The notes: generated from the sequence alone by a model not told the origin. A stretch of DNA of 6,756 nt from Actinomycetes bacterium (GCA_023389455.1 JAEWEJ010000219.1:1-6756), one strand, 5' to 3'. Shown: positions 1 to 5,301, numbered from the stretch's first letter. Program-made: numbers and translations.

Positions 1-1587
1 GCCCCGGCCCGGGCCCGGCGGCACGGCCCTCGCCGCGACGGGCGCACGGTCGGCGCGGTGCACCGGTGGGCGCGGGTCGTGCGGGTGCTCCTGCGTCCGC
101 AACCGGCGGACCCCGGCGTCGCGGAGCACGTCACGCGCCGTGCGCACCGTCTGCTCCGTGCCCGCGACGTAGGCGTGGCGTCGCGGCAGGTCGGACATCG
201 CCGACCCGAGCGCGGCCACCGTCAGGCGGGTTCCGCCGTACCAGGACCAGCGGGGCGGCAGGCCCGGTACCGCGTCGGGCGCGACGACGACCACCCGCGC
301 GCGCGTCCGGGCGATCCGTCGCAGGTAGGGCGGCGGCATCCCGTCGGGGCACACGACGACGAGCACCATGTCCCGCGGACCGCCGTGCTCGAGGTGGGCG
401 ACGAACGACATGACACCGTCGGCGTCGGCCACCAGGACGACGGGCACGGTCGGGTCCCGCGGCAGCAGCAGGTCCCCGCCGACGTGGGTGGCGCGCACGG
501 TCGTGCCCACGCGGGCGCTGCACAGCGCCCGCTCGAAGGCCGAGGGGCCCTCCCGGACCGCGACCGCCACCGCCACCGCGTCGGGCCCCGCCGGCACGAG
601 CGGGAGGATCCGGCGCCGACCGCGCCCGTCCGGCCGCGTCCGACCGGCGTCGATCTCGGCTCGCTGGCCAGGGCGCCAACGCAGCGGACGCACCGGGTGC
701 AGCAGCACCTCGTGCACGCCGGGGCCGTGCTCCCGGTGCCCGACCACCACCAGGCGCGCCGCCCGTGGCGCCGCGACGAGGGCGGTCACGAGGTTCCCGG
801 CGAGGAGCGCGACCTCGGGGGACGCGGGTGCCCAGAGCGTCGACGGTACCGCGGCCAGCGCGCCCACCAGCGCCGCGACGGCGGTCCGCGCGCCACGACG
901 TGGCGCCTGCGTCAGCGGCTCGACCACGAGGAACGCCGCCACGACGAGGACCGGCTGCGCCAGCAGGGTGTCGGTGACCGCCTCGACGACGGACGTGCCG
1001 CGAAGCACGCGCCACGGGACGGCGACGGCGAGGTGGGTCAGCGCGAACGCGGCGGCCACTCCCGCGGTGCGGGTGCGCCGCACGACCGCGAGCCCCGCCA
1101 CGAGCACGACGGGTGCGAGCAGGGGCGTCGCCGCCCACCACACGGGCGCGGGCGCTCCCGGCAGCCGTGCGGCGAGCACCCCGGCCACGAGCATGCCGAC
1201 CGCCGCGGGGTTGAGCAGGTGCCGGCCCCGCGCACGCAGCAGGACCTTCGACGCCCCGGCCGCGGCACCGACCAGGCCCGCACCCACCAGCGCGTCGAGC
1301 GACTGGTCCGGGCGCAGGACGAGTCCCAGGATGAGCCCGGTGATCAGCGAGGACTCGACGTGGGCGTGGCCGCGGCTCAGGCCCGCTCCGACCAGGCTGA
1401 GCAGCAGCGTGCCCGCCGCCGCGGCCGCGACGGTGGCGGCGAGGGCGACGCCGTCGACGTCCAGCAGGCCCGCCGCGCCGAGCCCGGCCGCGGCGACGTG
1501 CACCGCGAGCAGCGCCACGGTCACCGTCCGGTAGCCGCCGTCACGTGCGGGTGCCGCGCGCAGGGCGGCCGTCAGCACGCGCCCCAC
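1..1587 (-). CDS. NqrB/RnfD-like membrane domain fused to a degenerate ferredoxin-reductase-like domain (partial, C-terminus off window)
   Basis: Translating the minus strand from GTG 1587 gives 529 codons with no stop to the window edge. Residues about 20-290 hold some eight hydrophobic segments. Within them, ASKVLLRARGRHLLNPAA (112-129) and the EPLT motif (223-226) match the NqrB/RnfD (NQR2/RnfD/RnfE) family of flavin-linked membrane electron carriers. Residues about 290-500 resemble the FAD/NAD reductase module often fused to it: PGQ (306-308), an RG-RRR segment (322-326), GD-LPRD (371-378) and YVAG (473-476). The usual R-x-(Y/F)-(S/T)-x-x-S flavin motif reads RRRILPLVPA, and the GGIGITP nucleotide motif reads ADADGVMSF, so FAD/NAD binding is doubtful. 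GTG 1587 follows GGAGG by 5 nt and is the first start codon in frame after the upstream stop at 1771-1773. The likely role is membrane redox or a non-catalytic derivative. The family call rests on remembered motifs. Confidence 0.72.
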   Translation of the reverse strand, partial: MGRVLTAALRAAPARDGGYRTVTVALLAVHVAAAGLGAAGLLDVDGVALAATVAAAAAGTLLLSLVGAGLSRGHAHVESSLITGLILGLVLRPDQSLDALVGAGLVGAAAGASKVLLRARGRHLLNPAAVGMLVAGVLAARLPGAPAPVWWAATPLLAPVVLVAGLAVVRRTRTAGVAAAFALTHLAVAVPWRVLRGTSVVEAVTDTLLAQPVLVVAAFLVVEPLTQAPRRGARTAVAALVGALAAVPSTLWAPASPEVALLAGNLVTALVAAPRAARLVVVGHREHGPGVHEVLLHPVRPLRWRPGQRAEIDAGRTRPDGRGRRRILPLVPAGPDAVAVAVAVREGPSAFERALCSARVGTTVRATHVGGDLLLPRDPTVPVVLVADADGVMSFVAHLEHGGPRDMVLVVVCPDGMPPPYLRRIARTRARVVVVAPDAVPGLPPRWSWYGGTRLTVAALGSAMSDLPRRHAYVAGTEQTVRTARDVLRDAGVRRLRTQEHPHDPRPPVHRADRAPVAARAVPPGPGRG

Positions 1588-1717
1588 GGTCGCCTCCGCG
1601 GTGTCGTCGAGCGCGGGCCCCGTGGCGGCATCGTCGTCCTCCGAGCGTGAGGACGGGCGGACCGGCCGCCCGTCTCCCCCCGCGTGGCCGTCGCCGCATG
1701 CCCGGCGAGCGAGTCGG

Positions 1718-1723
1718 ACACTA
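1718..1723 (-). promoter_or_regulatory. Possible -10 box for the left-edge oxidoreductase-like gene
   Basis: The minus strand reads TAGTGT here, fitting TAnnnT, in the only non-coding gap upstream of the gene. A poor -35 candidate (GACGGG) lies 18 nt upstream. The LacI-like inverted repeat is about 38 nt further upstream than the -10. If real, the 5' leader would be about 125 nt long. No clear terminator for the DUF3145 gene was found in this gap. Confidence 0.25.
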
Positions 1724-1761
1724 GCCGCGCACGCAGGCGCTCCCGTCGCAGCCGGATGCTG

Positions 1762-1773
1762 TGAAACGCTTCA
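1762..1773. promoter_or_regulatory. LacI/GalR-family-like operator
   Basis: TGAAACGCTTCA is a near-perfect inverted repeat with half-sites TGAAAC and TGAAGC and a central CG. This is the form recognised by many LacI/GalR regulators. It lies in the 236-nt gap between the DUF3145 gene and the membrane oxidoreductase-like gene, about 175 nt upstream of the latter's GTG start. The A/T-rich core stands out in this GC-rich DNA. The regulator is not in the window, and a chance 12-mer cannot be excluded. Confidence 0.35.
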
Positions 1774-1823
1774 GCACACGACCGGGCGGCACCGGCGACG
1801 CAGGTCGGGGACCGGCCGGGCCG

Positions 1824-2324
1824 TCAGCCGACGCGGTGCAGCCAGCGCACCGGAGCCCCGGCACCGGCGTACCGGAAGGGCTCGAGCTCGTCGTCCCAGG
1901 CCTGGCCCAGCGCGAGGTCGAGCTCCGCACGCAACCGCTCGGGATCCGCCGCGTGCTCCAGCGCGGCGCGGATCCGGTCCTCCGGAACCACGACGTTGCC
2001 GTGCACGTCGGTCGCGGCGTGGAAGATGCCCAGCTCGGGCGTGTGGCTCCAGCGCGACCCGTCCACACCGGCGCTCGGCTCCTCGGTCACCTCGTACCGC
2101 AGGTGCGCCCACCCGCGGAGTGCGGAAGCCAGACGCGCACCCGTGCCCGGCGCGTCCTGCCAGGACAGCTCGGCGCGATAGAGGCTCGGCCCGGCGGGCT
2201 GCGGCGTCCAGTCCAGGCTGACGCGCGCGCCCAGCGCGTTGCCGGCCGCCCACTCGACGTGGGGGCACAGCGCGCGCGGCGCTGAGTGCACGAAAAGTAC
2301 ACCGCGGGTGATGGCACCGGCCAT
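1824..2324 (-). CDS. DUF3145 family protein
   Basis: This 166-residue protein starts MAGAITRGVLFVHSAPRALC and ends APVRWLHRVG. I recognise it as the actinobacterial DUF3145 family from its highly conserved blocks: CPHVEWAAG, VSLDWTPQPA, GWAHLRYEVTEEPS, WSHTPELGIFHA, DVHGN and GQAWDDELEPFRYAGAGAPV. Family length is about the same, so it looks complete. No signal peptide or membrane segment is seen, so it should be cytosolic. The molecular function is not known to me. The start is chosen at ATG 2324 because GGGAGG precedes it by 5 nt and family homology begins there; an in-frame ATG at 2411 would add 29 unconserved residues. It lies 150 nt downstream of the deformylase gene on the same strand, and co-transcription is uncertain. 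Confidence 0.93.
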   Translation of the reverse strand: MAGAITRGVLFVHSAPRALCPHVEWAAGNALGARVSLDWTPQPAGPSLYRAELSWQDAPGTGARLASALRGWAHLRYEVTEEPSAGVDGSRWSHTPELGIFHAATDVHGNVVVPEDRIRAALEHAADPERLRAELDLALGQAWDDELEPFRYAGAGAPVRWLHRVG

Positions 2325-2344
2325 GTCGTCCTCCCTGAAGGGCT

Positions 2345-2371
2345 CGAGGGTCGCCTTCCCCAACGACCTCG
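2345..2371 (-). promoter_or_regulatory. Hairpin in the 5' leader of the DUF3145 gene
   Basis: As minus-strand RNA, CGAGGUCG pairs with CGACCCUCG over eight base pairs with one bulged base, enclosing a 10-nt purine-rich loop. It ends about 8 nt before the Shine-Dalgarno site. Just downstream, CCCUUCAGGG can fold so that its GGG overlaps the start of the GGGAGG SD, and the loop's GAAGG could instead pair with CCUUC. This is suggestive of leader-level control only; no known riboswitch class was recognised. Confidence 0.3.
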
Positions 2372-2421
2372 CCCCCGGTAGGGAACCGTCACCAGCACGG
2401 ATGCAGCGCACGCGGCGTGCA

Positions 2422-2436
2422 CGGCACAGGATGCCG
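2422..2436 (-). terminator. Weak terminator-like hairpin after the deformylase gene
   Basis: CGGCA and TGCCG form a 5-bp perfect stem with a 5-nt loop, flanked by further GCGTGC/GCACGC complementarity. It lies about 40 nt after the stop codon of the peptide deformylase gene. There is no U-tract, and the stem is short for a terminator. Confidence 0.25.
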
Positions 2437-2474
2437 CATGCGCACGCGCAGGTCCAGCGGACGCGCCCGTGGCG

Positions 2475-2963
2475 TCAGAGCTGGTCGCGGATCGCGCGCA
2501 TCGCCTTCTTGCGCACCGACCGCTCGAGCCGGTCCAGGTACAGCATGCCGTCGAGGTGGTCGACCTCGTGCTGCAGGCAGCGCGCCATCAGCTCGGTGCC
2601 CTCGACGACGACCTCCTTGCCGTCGAGGTCCGTGCCCACGACCCGGGCGTACCAGGCGCGGTGCGTCGGGAACCAGAGCCCCGGCACGGACAGGCAGCCC
2701 TCGTCGCCGTCCTGGTACTCGTCCTCCGACAGCTCGACGATGACGGGGTTGAGCACGTAGCCGATCTCGTCGTCGATGTTCCACGAGAACGCCCGCAGGC
2801 TCACGCCGATCTGGTTGGCGGCCAGGCCGGCACGCCCGTCCATGTCGACGGTCTCCAGGAGGTCCTCGACGAGGGAGCGGACACGCTCGTCCACCGTGGT
2901 GATCGGGTCGCACGGGGTGCGCAGGACGGGGTCGCCGACGGTGCGGATCTCACGCAAGGCCAT
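2475..2963 (-). CDS. def: Peptide deformylase
   Basis: Peptide deformylase removes the N-formyl group from the initiator methionine of nascent proteins at the ribosome, using a bound metal ion. The 162-residue product has the three family motifs in order: GLAANQIG (46-53), EGCLS (88-92) and QHEVDHLDG (131-139). The metal ligands Cys90, His132 and His136 and catalytic Glu133 are all present, so it should be active. In motif 1 the first glycine of GxGLAA is Arg44, a variation worth noting. Length is normal for actinobacterial members. ATG 2963 is preceded by AGGA about 8 nt upstream, and homology begins at once (ALREIRTVGDPVLRTPC). It is separated from the upstream bldC-like gene by a strong hairpin terminator, so it probably has its own promoter, though no clear -10/-35 is visible. 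Confidence 0.96.
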   Translation of the reverse strand: MALREIRTVGDPVLRTPCDPITTVDERVRSLVEDLLETVDMDGRAGLAANQIGVSLRAFSWNIDDEIGYVLNPVIVELSEDEYQDGDEGCLSVPGLWFPTHRAWYARVVGTDLDGKEVVVEGTELMARCLQHEVDHLDGMLYLDRLERSVRKKAMRAIRDQL

Positions 2964-3041
2964 GCCCCGATCCTTTCACGTCGCGCGCACCGGTCGAACC
3001 TCCCGCAGCGACTGCCGCGCCGCACCGGTGCGTGAGCAGCA

Positions 3042-3076
3042 CGACGCCGGTGGTGATCAGGTCACCACCGGCGTCG
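3042..3076. terminator. Strong 15-bp inverted repeat, terminator of the bldC-like gene
   Basis: A perfect 15-bp inverted repeat pairs 3042-3056 with 3062-3076 around a 5-nt loop (TCAGG on the plus strand). It begins about 27 nt after the stop codon of the bldC-like gene and lies before the deformylase gene. Neither strand has a T-tract, as is common for actinobacterial hairpin terminators. It should insulate bldC from def. Confidence 0.8.
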
Positions 3077-3103
3077 GTGTCACAGATGTGGGGTTGCTGC
3101 GGG

Positions 3104-3328
3104 TCACTCCCCCGTGCGCTGCTGCGGCACGCCGGTGAGGAGCTGGCGGACCTCAGCCTCGTGGAAGCGACGGTGGCCACCCAGCGTGCGGACGGCCGAC
3201 AGCTTGCCGGCCTGCGCCCAGCGCGTCACCGTCTTGGGGTCGACGCGGAACAGGACCGCGACCTCGCCCGGGGTGAGCAGCGCGCCCTGCGTGAGCGGGC
3301 CCTCGGTGGCAGACGTGTGAACAGCCAT
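3104..3328 (-). CDS. bldC: BldC-like MerR-type helix-turn-helix transcriptional regulator
   Basis: This 74-residue protein is close to Streptomyces BldC, a small DNA-binding protein with one winged helix-turn-helix of MerR type that acts as a developmental brake and binds as cooperative head-to-tail oligomers. The core LLTPGEVAVLFRVDPKTVTR (17-36), then WAQAGKLSAVRTLGGHRRF (37-55) and EAEVRQLLTGVPQQR (57-71), follows the family almost residue for residue, including the GGHRR wing. There is no sensor or dimerisation domain. ATG 3328 is chosen because AAGGAG lies 8 nt upstream; an in-frame extension to 3535 would run through the promoter and leader and is not conserved. The leader carries a c-di-GMP-I riboswitch, so translation or transcription is likely ligand-controlled. 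It is monocistronic by context: a promoter upstream and a strong terminator downstream. In a non-sporulating genus the target genes would differ from Streptomyces. Confidence 0.94.
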   Translation of the reverse strand: MAVHTSATEGPLTQGALLTPGEVAVLFRVDPKTVTRWAQAGKLSAVRTLGGHRRFHEAEVRQLLTGVPQQRTGE

Positions 3329-3345
3329 GACTGGAACTCCTTCGT

Positions 3346-3420
3346 CGTTCGGTAGCTCGGCTGGCCCCGTGGGCCCCGTGGCTTTGCGTCCCCACCTCGC
3401 GGCGGGTTTGCCGTTGTCGC
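3346..3420 (-). promoter_or_regulatory. Cyclic-di-GMP-I (GEMM) riboswitch in the bldC leader
   Basis: As minus-strand RNA the element reads GGCAAACC (3412-3405), then a hairpin whose CCCGCC (3406-3401) pairs with GGUGGG (3396-3391) around a GCGA tetraloop, then GACGCAAAGCC (3390-3380). GGC 3412-3410 pairs with GCC 3382-3380 at the base. A second hairpin pairs CGG (3378-3376) with CCG (3360-3358) and GGCCC (3375-3371) with GGGCC (3367-3363), leaving an AG bulge (3362-3361) at the expected tetraloop-receptor position. It ends AGCUACCGA, matching the GEMM-I end AGC-GG-UUACCGA. These are the hallmarks of class I c-di-GMP aptamers. The SD site AAGGAG (3342-3337) follows within a few bases and no terminator intervenes, so control at translation initiation is the simplest inference. 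Direction (on or off) cannot be told. Confidence 0.9.
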
Positions 3421-3430
3421 TGACACCATG

Positions 3431-3460
3431 ACTATGCCACCAATCTGGACAACTGTGCAA
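3431..3460 (-). promoter_or_regulatory. Promoter of the bldC-like gene
   Basis: On the minus strand, a TTGCAC -35 (3460-3455) and a CATAGT -10 (3436-3431) are separated by 18 nt. The predicted transcription start (about 3424-3421) falls directly before the riboswitch aptamer, giving a leader of about 95 nt. The region is locally AT-richer than its surroundings. The -35 match is modest, but the position relative to the aptamer supports the call. Confidence 0.55.
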
Positions 3461-3501
3461 CAACCGCCGCCATGCCAGATCTGTCCGGAGAGGGTGAAAA
3501 G

Positions 3502-4284
3502 TCACAGGCGCCCGAAGCGGGCACGGACGCCGCAATACGCCCCGAATGCGACCAGCCCCAGCGCGACCAGCAAGAGCAGCACGGGGCCTCCCGGTGCGTC
3601 ACGCAGGGCCCCGAACGCCCCGTCCAGCCCCGACGCCTCCTGCGGGTCCGCGTGCATCGCCGCGACGACGAAGAGCACGCCGACGATCCCCAGGGCGACG
3701 CCCTTGGCGGCGTAACCGACCACGCCCGCGGTGCGCGCTGCACGCCCGACGGTCCCCGCCGGGAGCCGGCGCAGGTCCTCGAGGAACTTCTTGGTGAGCC
3801 CCTTGTGCACGTGGTAGGCGCCCACGACGACGACGCCGACGCCCACGGCCCCGACGAGCAGCCGCCCGCCCGGGGCCTGCATGAGCTCACCGGTCATGCT
3901 CGAGGTCTGGCCCTCGCTGCCGGAGCCGCTGCCGCGGGCGAAGGCGAACGCCGTGGCACCGAGAGCCAGGTACATGACGGCCTTGCCGCCGGCCTTCGCC
4001 CGCTCCGGTGTCCCTCCGGCCACCCCGCTCAGCGCCGCGGCGGCGTGCCACGCACCGAGCGCGAGGAACGCCACGAACGTGAACCAGAGCACCACCGCGC
4101 CGAACGGGGAGCTCGCGATCTGCGCGAACGCCCCCGACTGGTCGGCGCTGCCGTCGGACGAGCCGAACGCGAGCTGCACCGCCAGCACACCGATCAGCAC
4201 GTGCACGAGCCCGGACGCCGCGTACCCCGCACGCGCCCCCAGCTCCCACGCACCCTGACGAGCCCCTGTCGCGACCGTGGCCAT
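3502..4284 (-). CDS. DUF1206 family multi-pass membrane protein
   Basis: The 260-residue product is built of three repeats, about residues 15-85, 95-165 and 183-255. Each has two hydrophobic helices with the pattern G-x-AGYAA-G-V near the start and a helix ending G-A-(W/Y) (GAWHAAAA, GAYHVHKG, GAYCGVRA). That internal triplication with six membrane segments is typical of the actinobacterial DUF1206 family, and the length fits. There is no catalytic motif and the function is unknown to me. A short Gly/Ser loop (117-125) joins the second repeat's helices. ATG 4284 follows GAGGAGGTGAC, a very strong Shine-Dalgarno site. It is upstream of the bldC-like gene on the same strand, but a 173-nt gap with a promoter and riboswitch makes separate expression likely. 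Confidence 0.88.
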   Translation of the reverse strand: MATVATGARQGAWELGARAGYAASGLVHVLIGVLAVQLAFGSSDGSADQSGAFAQIASSPFGAVVLWFTFVAFLALGAWHAAAALSGVAGGTPERAKAGGKAVMYLALGATAFAFARGSGSGSEGQTSSMTGELMQAPGGRLLVGAVGVGVVVVGAYHVHKGLTKKFLEDLRRLPAGTVGRAARTAGVVGYAAKGVALGIVGVLFVVAAMHADPQEASGLDGAFGALRDAPGGPVLLLLVALGLVAFGAYCGVRARFGRL

Positions 4285-4391
4285 GTCACCTCCTCGACGC
4301 GGGCTCCCCCACCGCCCGACGCGCGTCGGTGCCCGGAGCGATGGTCGCAGCGGTCGGTCCGGTCGGCATCCGCTGGGCCTCGAGGCCTCGG

Positions 4392-4397
4392 TAGGCT
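4392..4397 (+). promoter_or_regulatory. -10 box of the CAT-anticodon tRNA gene
   Basis: TAGGCT fits TAnnnT and ends 9 nt before the mature tRNA 5' end, so the start would lie very near the tRNA. No convincing -35 was found. The rest of 4285-4406 holds the SD of the divergent DUF1206 gene and a CCTCGAGG palindrome, with nothing else recognisable. Confidence 0.4.
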
Positions 4398-4406
4398 GCC
4401 CGGCGC

Positions 4407-4483
4407 GGGCCAGTAGCTCAGTCGGTCAGAGCAGCGGACTCATAATCCGTCGGTCGTGGGTTCAAGCCCCACCTGGCCCACCA
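4407..4483 (+). tRNA. tRNA with CAT anticodon, probably tRNA-Ile2 (lysidine type); alternatively elongator tRNA-Met
   Basis: A complete cloverleaf of 77 nt with encoded CCA: acceptor GGGCCAG/CTGGCCC, D stem GCTC/GAGC, anticodon stem GCGGA/TCCGT with loop CTCATAA (anticodon CAT at 4441-4443), and T stem GTGGG/CCCAC. The acceptor has C4-G69 and C5-G68 with A73, the features TilS uses to pick the tRNA-Ile2 whose C34 becomes lysidine and reads AUA. Elongator tRNA-Met of E. coli lacks these pairs. All stems are fully paired except one G-T at the top of the anticodon stem. By anticodon alone it would be labelled Met. Confidence 0.95.
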
Positions 4484-4498
4484 CGCGCCGACGCGCGA

Positions 4499-4523
4499 GC
4501 CGCCCGAGCGGCGCCCGAGCGCC
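4499..4523 (+). repeat. Two overlapping hairpins built on a CGCCCGAGCG direct repeat
   Basis: GCCGC-CCGA-GCGGC (4499-4512) and GGCGC-CCGA-GCGCC (4510-4523) are perfect 5-bp stems with the same CCGA loop. They share three bases, so both cannot be fully formed at once. They lie directly downstream of the tRNA and may help 3' processing or termination. Confidence 0.4.
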
Positions 4524-4556
4524 CCGCGGACGCCCCGCCGGCCTCGGCGTGCGGGG
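4522..4556 (+). terminator. Terminator-like hairpin after the tRNA gene
   Basis: CCCCGC (4522-4527) pairs with GCGGGG (4551-4556) and ACGCC (4530-4534) with GGCGT (4546-4550), giving an 11-bp stem with a GG bulge and an 11-nt loop. No T-tract follows. It sits between the tRNA gene and the PAP2 promoter and overlaps the latter's -35 region. Confidence 0.5.
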
Positions 4557-4571
4557 CCGACGGACCGCCCC

Positions 4572-4577
4572 TACTGT
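4572..4577 (+). promoter_or_regulatory. -10 box of a leaderless promoter for the first PAP2 gene
   Basis: TACTGT is followed by 7 nt and then the ATG at 4585, so transcription would begin at or next to the start codon. No Shine-Dalgarno sequence lies before that ATG, which agrees with a leaderless mRNA, a common arrangement in actinobacteria. No clear -35 is seen. Confidence 0.6.
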
Positions 4578-4584
4578 CCTCGCC

Positions 4585-5280
4585 ATGCTGACCGCCCCCA
4601 CCCGTCGCCGGGACCTGCTGCGCGCGGCGGTGCTCGGCAGCGTCGTGGTGGTCCCCGTCGTGGTGCTGGCCGTCGCGGTGCGGGGTGAGTCCGGCGCGGT
4701 GGTCCGGTTCGACGAGCAGGTCGTGCGCGCGGCCACCGAAGTGACGCGCGGCTCGGGCCCGCTGCGCACCGCCCTCGTGGTCTGGCAGGAGGTCTTCGCC
4801 GCCCGGTGGGTGAACCTGCTGCTGGTCCCCGCGGTCTGCGTCTGGGCCTGGCGCCGTCACGGCATGCGTGAGCGGGTGTGGTGGGCCGCCGGGACGATCG
4901 GCGTCGGCTGGCTCCTGCAGCTCGCCGCGAAGGGCCTGGTGCAGCGCACCAGGCCGGTGATCGAGGACGCCGTGGCGCACGCCCCCGGCTCCAGCTTCCC
5001 CTCGGGCCACGCGGCCAACACGACCATCGTGACCCTGACGCTCACGCTGCTGCTCTGGCCCGTGCTGGGCCGCACCGGCCGCGTGGTCGCGCCGGTGACG
5101 GGCGTGGTGGTGGTCGCCGTGACGGCCGCGGACCGGGTGCTGCTCGGCGTGCACCACCCCTCGGACGTCGTGGCCGGCGTGCTGCTCGGGGTCGCGGTCG
5201 CCGTCGCCTCCTTCCTCGGCTACCGCCGCCCGGACCTGCGCAGGCCGCAGGACGACTCCCCCACCCCCGGGTCCCCGTGA
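4585..5280 (+). CDS. PAP2-superfamily membrane phosphatase (first of tandem pair)
   Basis: This 231-residue integral membrane protein has the phosphatidic acid phosphatase type 2 signature: motif 1 KGLVQRTRP (116-124, K-x6-RP), motif 2 FPSGH (138-142), and motif 3 R184-x5-H190-x3-D194. The serine usual before the motif 3 arginine is Asp183. His142 and His190 would be the catalytic acid and nucleophile facing the outer leaflet. Hydrophobic segments lie near 13-33, 76-90, 98-115, 145-162, 166-182 and 196-211. Such enzymes dephosphorylate lipid phosphates such as phosphatidic acid or undecaprenyl diphosphate; the substrate here cannot be told. ATG 4585 is chosen because of the leaderless -10 box; the in-frame ATG at 4456 lies inside the tRNA. 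A second PAP2 gene follows after 21 nt. Confidence 0.9.
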   Translation: MLTAPTRRRDLLRAAVLGSVVVVPVVVLAVAVRGESGAVVRFDEQVVRAATEVTRGSGPLRTALVVWQEVFAARWVNLLLVPAVCVWAWRRHGMRERVWWAAGTIGVGWLLQLAAKGLVQRTRPVIEDAVAHAPGSSFPSGHAANTTIVTLTLTLLLWPVLGRTGRVVAPVTGVVVVAVTAADRVLLGVHHPSDVVAGVLLGVAVAVASFLGYRRPDLRRPQDDSPTPGSP

Positions 5281-5301
5281 CCCCCGCCCACCGGAGGACC
5301 C

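Noticed and set aside
131..1141. A 336-codon minus-strand ORF
   Set aside because: It is another frame of the same region, with an Arg/Ala/Gly-rich low-complexity product. The frame from GTG 1587 shows real protein features.
58..1650. A 530-codon plus-strand ORF
   Set aside because: It is antisense to the NqrB/RnfD-like gene. Its product is dominated by Arg, Gly, His and Pro with no family resemblance, while the minus-strand frame has clear membrane segments and family motifs.
1697..1699. ATG at 1699 as start of the left-edge gene
   Set aside because: It is out of frame with the long coding frame and meets a TGA within about 25 codons.
3022..3029. CACCGGTG palindrome and a nearby second ACCGGT upstream of def
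   Set aside because: Short GC-rich palindromes are frequent by chance at this composition, and no promoter elements align with them.
3104..3535. 143-codon version of the BldC-like protein
   Set aside because: The extra 69 residues would be encoded by the promoter and riboswitch region. Family homology and the SD support ATG 3328.
3472..4416. A 314-codon plus-strand ORF
   Set aside because: It is antisense to the DUF1206 gene, which has a strong SD, three internal repeats and clear membrane helices.
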